Assembly (NCBI RefSeq): GCF_033441515.1
Contig: NZ_JAWQJT010000001.1
Coordinates: forward strand, 1,922,001 to 1,986,000
Reading direction: 5' to 3'
Length of the DNA stretch: 64,000 nucleotides
From: Amycolatopsis solani
GTDB lineage: Bacteria > Actinomycetota > Actinomycetes > Mycobacteriales > Pseudonocardiaceae
The notes under the pieces are model-generated. The model had not been told where the DNA came from and ran no database searches. It saw nothing but the letters and a program-made list of their open reading frames with translations. Made by a program: the position numbers and the translations under genes. Shown here piece after piece: positions 17,007 through 24,802 of the stretch. Position 1 is the first letter of the stretch; every line of letters starts with the position of its first letter.

Positions 17007-17954
17007 ATGGTCGCGCCTGAGAAGCCCCAGTCCGCTCCGAAGACCACCCAGTTCGCGGTCGGTGTCCGCGGCTACAACCAGCGTCAGGTCGACGAGCGCC
17101 TCGCCGAGCTGACCAGGGAGATGCGCGAAACGTCGCGCAGTCGCGACGAAGCCGTCGCGACGTCCTCCGACCTCACGAAAGCCCTCGCGTACGCGCAGAA
17201 GGAACTGGCCGAGACGAAGGCCGCCCTCGCCAGGATGAGCTCGAGCCCGTCCGGCGCCGGCGCCATGGCCGAGCGCGTCCGCATGATGATGCAGCTCGCG
17301 GAAGAGGAGATCGCCGACCTGCGCGCGGCGGCGGAGGCGGACGCGGCGTCGACCCGCGACCAGGCCGACAAGTACGCGCACGAGACCCGCCGCACGGCCG
17401 ACAAGCTGGCGAAGGACGCGGAGGACGAGCGCGCCCGCCTGCTGTCGGAGGCCAAGGCCGAGATCGAGAAGCTGAACGCGGCAGCGGGCGCGAAGCGCGT
17501 CGAGCAGGCCGCGGCGGCCGAGCGCGCCCGCAAGGAAGCAGACGCGGCAGCCGAGGCGGCGGCCGCGGCCGCCCGCCAGGAGGCCGACCGGGTGGCGTCG
17601 GAGGAACTGGCCCGGAAGAAGAAGGCGTTCGAGGACGACTACGCCGGGAAGAAGAAGGCCTTCGACGAGGAGATCGCGCGCAAGCAGCAGGAGACGCAGT
17701 CGGCGCTGACGTCGGCCCGTGCCCAGCAGGCGGACGCGGACAAGAACCGGAAACTGGCCCTCGACCTGCGGAAGAAGGTCGCCGAGCGAATCGCGGCGAC
17801 GGATGTCGCGGTCCAGGAAGCGATGCGGTTGCTGGCTCCGGTGGAGGATGCTCCGGTGGCTGGGGAGCGGAAGCCTGCTCCTTCTCCTGCCCCCGCTTCT
17901 TCTCCGGCTTCCGCCCCGGCCGCTCCTGCCGCGAAGGCTGCGGTCAAGGGCTGA
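17007..17954 (+). CDS. DivIVA-like coiled-coil protein
   Basis: 315 residues. The N-terminal segment FAVGVRGYNQRQVDERLAEL matches the membrane-binding head of DivIVA/Wag31-type proteins (rGYd..qVD). The rest, about residues 40-270, is a long Ala/Glu/Lys/Arg-rich coiled coil, and the tail is a Pro/Ala-rich low-complexity linker. Actinobacterial DivIVA-domain proteins organise polar growth and septation; this is not the canonical Wag31, which sits in the ftsZ region. ATG 17007 is preferred over GTG 17001 because AAGG at 16996-16999 is correctly spaced for it. A hairpin terminator follows. Confidence 0.78.
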   Translation: MVAPEKPQSAPKTTQFAVGVRGYNQRQVDERLAELTREMRETSRSRDEAVATSSDLTKALAYAQKELAETKAALARMSSSPSGAGAMAERVRMMMQLAEEEIADLRAAAEADAASTRDQADKYAHETRRTADKLAKDAEDERARLLSEAKAEIEKLNAAAGAKRVEQAAAAERARKEADAAAEAAAAAARQEADRVASEELARKKKAFEDDYAGKKKAFDEEIARKQQETQSALTSARAQQADADKNRKLALDLRKKVAERIAATDVAVQEAMRLLAPVEDAPVAGERKPAPSPAPASSPASAPAAPAAKAAVKG

Positions 17955-17987
17955 GGCGGGCGCGCGACCCGCGGAGCTTTGCGGCCT

Positions 17988-18016
17988 GGCCCGGCGTCTC
18001 GTCGAGACGCCGGGCC
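17988..18016 (+). terminator. Hairpin terminator after the DivIVA-like gene
   Basis: Arms 17988-18000 (GGCCCGGCGTCTC) and 18004-18016 are exact reverse complements with a 3-base loop. It starts 33 bases after the stop codon. No T-run follows, as is common for actinobacterial hairpin terminators. Confidence 0.7.
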
Positions 18017-18042
18017 CACCGCTGTTCCGTGGCTCGCTGGGG

Positions 18043-18096
18043 TCGCGAATGACTCATTCGGGACCTGGGATGTCTCGAATGACTCATTCGCGACGT
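18043..18096. repeat. Paired GAATGASTCATTC repeat, unit 1
   Basis: Two GAATGACTCATTC 13-mers start at 18047 and 18077, exactly 30 bp apart, with outer TCGCG/CGCGA arms that make the whole unit roughly palindromic. One of five such pairs in the window. Confidence 0.85.
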
Positions 18097-18156
18097 GCGT
18101 TCCCCGGTGGCCCGGCGGCTGCCTCGGGTCCATCGCTGTTCCGTGGCTCGCCGAGG

Positions 18157-18210
18157 TCGCGAATGACTCATTCGGGACCTCGGAGGTCTCCAATGACTCA
18201 TTCGCGACGC
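18157..18210. repeat. Paired GAATGASTCATTC repeat, unit 2
   Basis: Copies of the 13-mer start at 18161 and 18191 (the second begins with C instead of G), 30 bp apart. Flanks such as GCTGTTCCGTGGCTCGC are shared with unit 1, so the two units arose by a longer local duplication. Confidence 0.85.
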
Positions 18211-18284
18211 GCGCGTTCCCCCGGTGGCCCCGGCCGCGGCCTCGGACCACCGCTGCTCCGCCGGCGAAAGCTCCCACCGGGGCA

Positions 18285-18335
18285 GAGTTGTCCACATCGC
18301 TCCGAGTTGTCCACATCGCTCCGAGTTGTCCACAG
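18285..18335 (+). promoter_or_regulatory. Three tandem perfect DnaA boxes (TTGTCCACA)
   Basis: A 19-bp sequence is repeated at 18285-18303 and 18304-18322, with a 13-base partial third copy to 18335. Each contains TTGTCCACA (18288-18296, 18307-18315, 18326-18334), the preferred DnaA box of high-GC actinobacteria. All three have the same orientation and are 19 bp apart, close to two helical turns. No dnaA or dnaN is nearby, so this is not oriC; DnaA titration or DnaA control of the downstream gene is more likely. Confidence 0.65.
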
Positions 18336-18434
18336 ATTTCCGACGGCGCCGTTTTTGCAGGTGGGAGCCGATAGACTGGACAAGGGCCGCCCCCCAGAGG
18401 AGGGCGGGGGCGGGTCTAGGCCAGAGTGGGGCGC

Positions 18435-19085
18435 ATGATCCTGGAGACCGAGCGGGCCGCCGTTTGTGCGTATGCCCGCCGGATGGTCGGTGACGGCCTG
18501 GTCGTCGGCACGTCCGGGAACGTGTCCGTGCGGGGTGGTGACCTCGTCGCCGTCACCCCGACCGGGGTCGCGTACTCGAGCATGACCCCCGCCGACGTCG
18601 CCGTCGTCGATCTTGGGGGGCAGGTGGTCGACGGGGTGCTCAAGCCGACCAGTGAGCTGCCGATGCACCTGTCCGTGTACTGGGACGTGCGTGACCCGGA
18701 CGGGGAGCCGGTGACTGCCGTCGTGCACACGCACGCGCCGCACGCCACCGCCGCTTCGACGCTCGTGCGGGAGCTGCCGCCGATCCACTACATCATCGCC
18801 ACGATCGGTCCCTCGGTGCGCGTCGCGCGCTACGCGACCTACGGCACGCCCGAGCTGGCCACCGCCGTCCTCGAGGCGCTCGAAGGGCGGCGGGGTTGCC
18901 TGATGGCCAACCACGGCACCCTCACCTACGGCGACGGCCTCGAAGCCGCCTACCACCGGGCGCAGCAGCTCGAGTGGGCGTGCCGCGTGTGGCTGCTCGC
19001 GCAGAGCGCCGGCCGGCCGAGCCTCCTGCCGCCGCCCGAGGTGGCGAAGGTGGTCGACCGGCTGCGCGGCTACGGGCAGGGTTAG
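18435..19085 (+). CDS. Class II aldolase/adducin family protein
   Basis: 216 residues of the fuculose-1-phosphate aldolase type, zinc-dependent enzymes that cleave phosphorylated sugars or act as epimerases. Seen: GTSGNVSVR phosphate-binding loop, TPTGVAYS, the SELPMH glutamate region, the zinc histidines in VVHTHAPH and a late ANHG histidine. Substrate unknown. ATG 18435 is used; a GTG lies three codons upstream at 18426. Its 3' end overlaps the convergent HD-protein gene by 4 bp. It is the first gene downstream of the DnaA-box triplet. Confidence 0.87.
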   Translation: MILETERAAVCAYARRMVGDGLVVGTSGNVSVRGGDLVAVTPTGVAYSSMTPADVAVVDLGGQVVDGVLKPTSELPMHLSVYWDVRDPDGEPVTAVVHTHAPHATAASTLVRELPPIHYIIATIGPSVRVARYATYGTPELATAVLEALEGRRGCLMANHGTLTYGDGLEAAYHRAQQLEWACRVWLLAQSAGRPSLLPPPEVAKVVDRLRGYGQG

Positions 19086-19765
19086 GACGCCAGCGCGTCC
19101 ACCTCGTGCACCGCGTCCAGCAACTCCACCACCGTCGGGTCGTCGACCGCCTCCTTGATGCACTGCCACAGCTGGAGGTTCGCCGTCGCCCAGCGCGAGT
19201 ACGTCGCGGCCGCCTCCGGGTTGTAGAAGTAATAACCCTCGTCGTGGACGTCGCACTGCTCGCCGACGATCTTGTCCGCCAGCTCGCGCAGGCTCAGCCC
19301 GTTCTCGCGCAGGTACCGGTGGGCCAGCACCACCGGCGTCACCGGCAGCGCCTTGAACAACGTGTCCGCGTCGCTCAGCGCCTGCGCCTCCAGCGAAATG
19401 TCCCGGCCGCGCGTGGCCATTTCCGCTTCGTCGACGATCTCGTCGATCCACCGCGCGACGTGCGGCGGCACGCCGCATTCGGCGAGGATCTCCAGGCGCA
19501 GGTTCCGGCCCGCGGACGCGGGCGAGTTCCGCAGCACCAGGTAGTTGACGTCGTGCACGAGCGCGGCCACTTCGACCACGGCGGGGTCGGCCCCGTTGTG
19601 GCGGGCGAAGCCGCCTGCTTTCGCGCGGACGAAACTGACGTGGTGCCAGCCGTGGAACTGCAGCCGCTCGGCGTACTGGCGGCAAAGCCGGTGGACCCTC
19701 TTTTCGACAGCACCGACGACGGCGTCGACGATCGCGTGGTCGATCGTGCTTTCCTGCGTGCGCAT
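19082..19765 (-). CDS. HD-domain phosphohydrolase-like protein
   Basis: 227 residues. The HD superfamily metal ligands appear as His in FHGWHH, His-Asp in ALVHDVNY and a distal Asp in LSDADTLF. The order H...HD...D is that of metal-dependent phosphohydrolases acting on nucleotides or phosphomonoesters. The C-terminal 60 residues are helical and end in DALAS. No nucleotide-binding or signalling domain is attached, so the substrate is open. Its upstream neighbour on the minus strand is the cupin-like gene 73 bp away. Confidence 0.8.
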   Translation of the reverse strand: MRTQESTIDHAIVDAVVGAVEKRVHRLCRQYAERLQFHGWHHVSFVRAKAGGFARHNGADPAVVEVAALVHDVNYLVLRNSPASAGRNLRLEILAECGVPPHVARWIDEIVDEAEMATRGRDISLEAQALSDADTLFKALPVTPVVLAHRYLRENGLSLRELADKIVGEQCDVHDEGYYFYNPEAAATYSRWATANLQLWQCIKEAVDDPTVVELLDAVHEVDALAS

Positions 19766-19838
19766 ACACCTCTCCCATCCCGGCCGTGGTGTTCAGACGG
19801 GTGGAGTAATGGTAAGCGCCGCTGACGTCGGTGTGTAG

Positions 19839-20477
19839 CTAGATGCGGTCGGCCAATTCCCCCAATCGGCTCTCTACCGGAACGTGACGATGGCCGATTC
19901 CGCTGGCCGGATCGAAAGAGAGGCTGAAACTGCTTACGGGCCGTGATTTCACCAGGAAAGTCATCGTTCCGGCGGCCGCTTCGGGGATCCGGTGGAATTC
20001 GTCGGCGAGCATGGTGGCGCAGTCCCCGGCCTGGCAGAGGGCCCGGCGGCGCAGCCGCGCGGACTCGATCAGGCCGGTTTCGGGGTGGATCGTCGTTTCG
20101 TACCTTTCGTGGAAGTAGTCGCCACGGAGAATGGTGGTGCAGAAGTGGTACCTGTGGTTGTGCACCGAATCCGCGTAACCCTCCCGCCAGTCCTCCTGGG
20201 CCTTGTATTCGTGCAGCCAGAAGGAAAACGGATCGGCCGGCGAATCCAGCAGGCACCAGGCGAAGTGCGTGGTCGTTTCCCTGGACGAGCGCAGCACCTT
20301 CGTGGCCTGCGCGCCGGACAGCGTGCGCAGCTGGGTCCGCAGCTCGTCGCGCAGGCCGGATTGCGCGGCCCACGGCCGGAACCAGCCGTCGACCGCGCGC
20401 CACTCGACGGCGAGCGGGAACCCGGCCGTGCGCAGGCGCGTGGCCAGTTCGGTGATGGGGGACAGACGGGTGAGCAA
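19839..20477 (-). CDS. Cupin-like protein of unknown function, partner of the two-TM protein
   Basis: 212 residues. A cluster near the middle, VHNHRYHFCTTILRGDYFHERYE, has the H-x-H...G pattern of cupin metal sites, and the C-terminal third is beta-rich (FSLSFDPASGIGHRHVPVE). The N-terminal 60 residues are helical. I cannot name a family. The start is TTG at 20477: it follows GGGAG by a correct distance and lies just past the stop (20480-20482) of the upstream gene, so the two are translationally coupled. The pair is therefore likely one functional unit. Confidence 0.7.
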   Translation of the reverse strand: MLTRLSPITELATRLRTAGFPLAVEWRAVDGWFRPWAAQSGLRDELRTQLRTLSGAQATKVLRSSRETTTHFAWCLLDSPADPFSFWLHEYKAQEDWREGYADSVHNHRYHFCTTILRGDYFHERYETTIHPETGLIESARLRRRALCQAGDCATMLADEFHRIPEAAAGTMTFLVKSRPVSSFSLSFDPASGIGHRHVPVESRLGELADRI

Positions 20478-20479
20478 GG

Positions 20480-21493
20480 TCAGCTCCCTAGCTCGGCGAC
20501 TTCGGAGAACTCCGCGCGGAAGGCGTGGAACTTCGCCTCCAGCTCGCGGAACTGCTCCTCGGACAACGGTGATCCGGTGATCTTTTCGAACAGCGCCAGG
20601 AAATCCGTCCGCGTCGTCGCGGACGTGATGCGGAAGTGGCGGCCGGTCCGGGACTGCGAAACGCGCACGAATTCGGCGCGCTCCATGTTGTAGAGGAAGG
20701 AACCCTCGGTGAACCGCAGTGACCGCGGGTACAGCTTCGTGGCGCCGCGGACGTCGCTGTAGAGCGACACCCACACGCTGTCGTCGAACAGCTCGAGCCG
20801 GTCGAGCGGCGGGTCGGCGACCACGGTGATGTCGACCGACGCGCAACGGCTGCGCGCCAGGAAGAGGCCGACGAGCCCGATCCGGATCTCTTCGTCGAGC
20901 CGGGTCTGGATTTGTTCGTAGTCGACGTCGCCCGCCTCGCGGCGCAACAGGTAGCGGGCGCGCCCGCTGATCGAAGTCGCGTCGCGCGGATCGGCGATGA
21001 CGGCTCGCAGTTCGCGTTCGGTGCGGGAAAGCAACAGGCGGGCGGCCGCGTGCCGCCCGGAGAAGCCGCGGAAGAAGTACTGCCGCGTGTGGTCGAGGTC
21101 GGCCATCAGTCCGCGGTTGAACGCGGGGTCGGGGTCGGTGGTCGCCTCGAACACGTCGGTGGGGAAGAACTCCTTGTTCAGCGCGCGGTATTCCGCGCTG
21201 AGATCTTCGAGCGCGCGCCTGCTCTCTTCGATCACCGGGGTCACCAGCGCTTTCTGCGAAGCGCTGGCGGTGATCAGTGTGGTGCCGAACCCCACGATCG
21301 CGGAGATCAGGGTGCCGGTGCCCAGCGACGTCACCAGGTTCTTCCCGGTGCCGGGGTCCATCAGGCCGGCGAGCCACAGGCTGAGGCCGGCGACGACGAC
21401 GAGCACCGTGAGGAGCAAGCTCGTCCTGGTCCAGAAGATCTCCTGCAGTGGGGTGCGGCGGCGGGGTCCGCCTTCCGCGGCCACTTGCTTCAC
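20480..21493 (-). CDS. Two-transmembrane protein with large unknown cytoplasmic domain
   Basis: 337 residues. Two hydrophobic helices lie at about residues 25-44 and 56-78; the remaining 255 residues follow on one side of the membrane, probably the cytoplasm. That part has a helical stretch with Arg/Glu, then a beta-rich core (VDITVVADPPLDRLELFDDS, VWVSLYSD, GSFLYNMERAEFVRVSQ) and an acidic helical C-terminus. The plan (membrane hairpin plus soluble sensor or effector) resembles membrane-linked immunity or signalling proteins such as SLATT-type modules, but I see no diagnostic motif. It is co-transcribed with the cupin-like gene downstream. Confidence 0.68.
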   Translation of the reverse strand: MKQVAAEGGPRRRTPLQEIFWTRTSLLLTVLVVVAGLSLWLAGLMDPGTGKNLVTSLGTGTLISAIVGFGTTLITASASQKALVTPVIEESRRALEDLSAEYRALNKEFFPTDVFEATTDPDPAFNRGLMADLDHTRQYFFRGFSGRHAAARLLLSRTERELRAVIADPRDATSISGRARYLLRREAGDVDYEQIQTRLDEEIRIGLVGLFLARSRCASVDITVVADPPLDRLELFDDSVWVSLYSDVRGATKLYPRSLRFTEGSFLYNMERAEFVRVSQSRTGRHFRITSATTRTDFLALFEKITGSPLSEEQFRELEAKFHAFRAEFSEVAELGS

Positions 21494-21676
21494 CTCCCTC
21501 GAACCACCCGAACGGACGAATGCAAATAGTGTCTGTTCGAGTGCGCGGAGTCACTTTACGCGCCTGAGGGGGCGTGCGAAATAAGAAGTTCGGGGGACAG
21601 CGAAGATCGCCGAACGTCACTCTGGGCAATAATTAACCGGATCGACGAGCTTCCCGAAAATGCCGGAAAACGAGGG

Positions 21677-22249
21677 TCAGAGCCGGGTCGGAAGCCCGTT
21701 TTCGTACCAGCCGGGGCCGGGCCGAGCGGTCATCAGGAAATCCACGACGACCGGTGCGGGTGCCGGGTGGATCTCCAGGAGATCGCGCTCGCCGCGCGCG
21801 GTGTCGACCCGCCAGGCCAGTTTCTCCTCGTCGAGCGAAAACTCCCCGTGCGCGCCCGTGCGGTTCCCGCGGGCGTCGAGACGCGACCATTTGCCGTGCC
21901 GGTGGACGCCGTTCAGCCCATGCAGCGCGGACAGCTCCTGGTAGCAGAACCCGGCCGGAATCCCTTGTGCCCGCAGCAAAGCGGCGAACAGGTGCGCCTT
22001 CGCGTAGCAGATCCCGACGCGCTCGCGGAGCACGTCCGACGCGCGCCAGGTGACCCGCGGATCGCGTGCGTCGATGACGTGTTCGACTTCGTCGCGCACG
22101 AACCGGAACGCGGCTTCGACGGGATCTTTTCCGGTGTCCCGCAAGGCGTCCACCCGCGCCCGGATCAGCGGGTGCCGATGATCGACGACGGCGTCGGCGC
22201 GGAGGAAGTCGCTCAGCCGATCGGACGTGGGCACTGGAACGGGACTCAT
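21677..22249 (-). CDS. Transglutaminase-like cysteine protein
   Basis: 190 residues. A papain-like/transglutaminase core is visible: RVGICYAKAHLFAALLRAQGIPA with the nucleophile cysteine, followed by a histidine in NGVHRHGKW. The expected third catalytic residue (Asp) would fall in RLDARGNR. Such small intracellular transglutaminase-like proteins act as peptidases or amidases on unknown substrates. ATG 22249 gives a compact N-terminus; further upstream frame is Pro/Arg-poor and not conserved in appearance. Lies 74 bases downstream of the phosphatase gene on the same strand. Confidence 0.82.
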   Translation of the reverse strand: MSPVPVPTSDRLSDFLRADAVVDHRHPLIRARVDALRDTGKDPVEAAFRFVRDEVEHVIDARDPRVTWRASDVLRERVGICYAKAHLFAALLRAQGIPAGFCYQELSALHGLNGVHRHGKWSRLDARGNRTGAHGEFSLDEEKLAWRVDTARGERDLLEIHPAPAPVVVDFLMTARPGPGWYENGLPTRL

Positions 22250-22322
22250 CCGGCCATCGTGCCAGGTACCTCCATTCGGGCGAGACGTGTTTTCCGCCGC
22301 GGACACGCTCCGCGTTGGGTGA

Positions 22323-22928
22323 CTACGGAACGTAGAAGTCGGGCGGAAACCCGGTCCAGCACAGTTCGGCGGGCAGGTGGCTCTGGTCGTTGTAGGTCAG
22401 CAACGCGGCGGGCCGCGCCGGCGAGTACCGGATGACGGTGAGGGCGGCGTTGGCGTGGTTGAGCGCGAGCCACCGCCACGGCGGCGCGTCCTGCGAAGCG
22501 CGCACGAGCCACCCGACGAGGAAGTTGTGCGTGACGACCACTTCGTACCGCGGCTCGGTCCCGGGCACCGGCCCGCTGAACCGCCGTTCAGCCTCGGCGG
22601 CGAGCTCTTCGTTCGCGGGCGGGAGGCTGCGGGCGAAGGCGAGGAGGACGCCGGCGGCGGTTTCGGGGAGCTCCTCGCGCTTGGGCACGTAGGGCACGAA
22701 GTCCCCGGCGGCTTCGTGCTCGTGAAGGGGAACCCCGGGCAACTGCGCGGCGATCAGCCCGGCGGTCTGCGCGGCCCGCGGGAGGGGCCCGTGGTGGATC
22801 GCGGTGACGGGGACGTCCCTCAGCCGTCGCCCGAGCAGAACGGCTTGGCGTTGCCCGGCTTCGGTGAGCTCGCCGGTCGGGGCCGCTTCGCCGTGCCGGG
22901 TGAGGAACAGGTACCGCGTGGTCAGCAC
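22323..22928 (-). CDS. Histidine phosphatase superfamily protein
   Basis: 201 residues. The N-terminal FLTRHGEAAPTG carries the RHG signature with the phosphorylated histidine, and a second catalytic histidine lies in VVVTHNFLVGWLVR. An arginine in HHGPLPRAAQTA completes the pocket. These enzymes dephosphorylate sugars, nucleotides or proteins; the specific substrate is not evident. It reads in the same direction as the MBOAT and small unknown genes upstream, with 13 bases to the latter. Confidence 0.88.
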   Translation of the reverse strand: MLTTRYLFLTRHGEAAPTGELTEAGQRQAVLLGRRLRDVPVTAIHHGPLPRAAQTAGLIAAQLPGVPLHEHEAAGDFVPYVPKREELPETAAGVLLAFARSLPPANEELAAEAERRFSGPVPGTEPRYEVVVTHNFLVGWLVRASQDAPPWRWLALNHANAALTVIRYSPARPAALLTYNDQSHLPAELCWTGFPPDFYVP

Positions 22929-22941
22929 GGGTCCCAGGCTT

Positions 22942-23304
22942 TCAGCCGACCGGGATGAGGGTGCCTTCGGGGCCGTGCGTCGGCACGAACTGCGCCTTCA
23001 GCCGCAGCGGTGCCGGGTGCGGCGAGAGGACCATCGACGCGAACGGCGTGATCGTGTGCTCGTAGCCGCTGTTCGTGTGGAGGTGGACGCTCACGTGGAC
23101 GTTGCGGTCCGCGGGGATCTCGAACGTCACCGAGCCCCACGAGACGATGTACTGCCTGCCGTCCACGCTCGCTATCGGGGCGTACGCGCGGACCGTGTGG
23201 CCCAGGTGCGGGATTTCCACGGTGAGCAAGCGGCGGGGGCCGGTGTGGTTGTCCACGTACGGGATCACGCCGGGCACCTTGGCCAGGTCGACGGGGTCGG
23301 TCAT
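22942..23304 (-). CDS. Small protein of unknown function following the MBOAT gene
   Basis: 120 residues, no signal peptide. The sequence is beta-rich with many His and Thr residues (DNHTGPRRLLTVEIPHLGHTVRAYAPI, VHVSVHLHTNSGYEHTITPF), suggesting a small soluble beta-sandwich or a metal-binding protein. I do not recognise the family. ATG 23304 is preferred over TTG 23316 because a GGAG sequence sits upstream of it. It starts 12 bases after the MBOAT stop and is probably co-translated with it. Confidence 0.65.
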   Translation of the reverse strand: MTDPVDLAKVPGVIPYVDNHTGPRRLLTVEIPHLGHTVRAYAPIASVDGRQYIVSWGSVTFEIPADRNVHVSVHLHTNSGYEHTITPFASMVLSPHPAPLRLKAQFVPTHGPEGTLIPVG

Positions 23305-23316
23305 GGGGCTCCGCAA

Positions 23317-24750
23317 TCAGAACTGGTAGTACAGGAACGGGCTGAACGTTCCCGTCGCGATCAGGATCGCCGCGTACAGCAGGCCCGCCGTCATCACGCC
23401 GATGCGCAACGCCGTCGCCGGGCGGCTGCGGGACGACTCCAGCAGCGGTCCGGTCACCGGGTGGGCCGGGAGCAGGAACACCACCAGCGCCGCCAGCAGG
23501 AGGACCAGGCGCTGGTTCGTGAACGCCTGTTCCACGCCCGCTCCCAGACCCTCGAAGTCGGGGATCAGCATGTGGCCGATCATCGACAACGCGTGGCCGA
23601 TGTCCTGGGAGCGGAAGAACACCCAGCCGAACACCACCAGGAGCATCGTCAGCGCGCGGCGCAGGTAACGCTGCCAGCGGACCGCCGGGTCCAGGTCGAG
23701 GCCGAAGCGGCGCTCGATCACCAAAAGGGCTCCGTGGTAGCAGCCCCACACCAGGAACGTCCACTGGGCGCCGTGCCAGAAACCCGTCAGGACGAACACT
23801 ATGCAGAGGTTGCGGTACGTCTGGGCCGCTCCATTCCTGTTGCCGCCCAGTGGGATGTACACGTAGTCGCGGAACCAGCGGCTGAGGCTCATGTGCCAGC
23901 GGCGCCAGAACTCCGTGATCGTCACCGACGAGTACGGCCTCGCGAAGTTCTCCGGGAGCCGGAAGCCCAGCATGCGGCCGAGGCCGATCGCCATGTCGGA
24001 ATAGCCCGAGAAGTCGAAGAACAGCTGGAGGGTGTAGCCGATCGCGCCGAGCCACGCCGTGGCGAACGTCATCTGGTCCGGGGGGACCTTGAAGCACGCC
24101 TCGACCAGTGGGCTCAGCGAGTCCGCGATGATCGTCTTCTTGCACAGGCCGAGCGCGAAGCGCGGGAAGCCCGCCGCGATGTCGTCCAGTCGATGAGACC
24201 TGGGCTGGGGGAGCTGGTCGGCGATCTCGCGGTAGCGGACGATCGGGCCCGCCACCAGCTGCGGGAACATCGCGATGTACGCGGCGAACGACACCGGGTT
24301 GCGCAGCGGCGGCCGCTCGCCGCGGTAGATGTCGACCACGTACGAGATGTGGTGGAACGTGTAGAACGAGATGCCGATCGGCACCACCAGGCTCGCCACC
24401 GGCACGCTGCCGCCGAACCAGTGCGCCACCGCCGCGATCTGCTGGGTCGCGAAGCCCGCGTACTTCCAGACCAGCAGCACCGCGACGTCCAGCGACACCA
24501 CCCCGATGAGGATGCGGCGCCGCCGGACGCCCTGGACGTCCCACGGGCTCGGGGCCAGCAGCGGGCCGGCCATGAAGTTCACGACCATGCAGCCGAGCAG
24601 CAGGAACACGAACCCGCCGGCGCCGATCGTGTAGAACAGCAGGCTGCCGACCGCGATGATGCCGTTGCGCCAGCTCCGCGGGCACACCAGCACGGCGATG
24701 AGCACCGCCGGCAGGAAGTACCACAGGAAAAGTGGCGATACGAACGACAT
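23317..24750 (-). CDS. MBOAT O-acyltransferase, AlgI/DltB type
   Basis: 477 residues and about eleven membrane helices. The AlgI-type core is clear: FDFSGYSDMAIGLGRMLGF, the ITEFWRRWHMSLS motif, WFRDYVYIPLGGNRNG, and TGFWHGAQW with the catalytic histidine. These proteins move an acyl group across the membrane to acetylate a polysaccharide or other secreted polymer. The SGNH/AlgJ-type partner that normally accepts the acyl group is not in the window; only the 120-residue unknown protein follows. What polymer it modifies is therefore not known. Confidence 0.9.
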   Translation of the reverse strand: MSFVSPLFLWYFLPAVLIAVLVCPRSWRNGIIAVGSLLFYTIGAGGFVFLLLGCMVVNFMAGPLLAPSPWDVQGVRRRRILIGVVSLDVAVLLVWKYAGFATQQIAAVAHWFGGSVPVASLVVPIGISFYTFHHISYVVDIYRGERPPLRNPVSFAAYIAMFPQLVAGPIVRYREIADQLPQPRSHRLDDIAAGFPRFALGLCKKTIIADSLSPLVEACFKVPPDQMTFATAWLGAIGYTLQLFFDFSGYSDMAIGLGRMLGFRLPENFARPYSSVTITEFWRRWHMSLSRWFRDYVYIPLGGNRNGAAQTYRNLCIVFVLTGFWHGAQWTFLVWGCYHGALLVIERRFGLDLDPAVRWQRYLRRALTMLLVVFGWVFFRSQDIGHALSMIGHMLIPDFEGLGAGVEQAFTNQRLVLLLAALVVFLLPAHPVTGPLLESSRSRPATALRIGVMTAGLLYAAILIATGTFSPFLYYQF

Positions 24751-24802
24751 CGGGTCCCCTCGGTTTATCCGACGGTGACCTTAACCCGACCGGGTGGTGG
24801 TG

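Larger units (their letters stand above)
17955..18434. other. Gene-free stretch: terminator, paired palindromic repeats and DnaA-box triplet
   Basis: No plausible gene was found in these 480 bases; open frames here are read-through of repeats. In order it holds a perfect hairpin (17988-18016), two 54-bp repeat units (18043-18096 and 18157-18210), a three-fold 19-bp tandem repeat containing TTGTCCACA (18285-18335) and a short GC-rich leader with GGAGG-type sequence ahead of the aldolase gene. The combination is unusual for a plain intergenic gap. Confidence 0.75.

Noticed and set aside
18043..18210. Short open frames reading (N)DSFAT- or MTHSR-like repeats in several frames, which could be called small proteins
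   Set aside because: They are translations of the GAATGASTCATTC DNA repeat in different frames, without ribosome-binding sites. The periodicity belongs to the DNA.
18285..18335. Replication origin
   Set aside because: There are only three boxes, with no AT-rich unwinding region and no dnaA, dnaN or rpmH. oriC in actinobacteria carries many more boxes next to dnaA.
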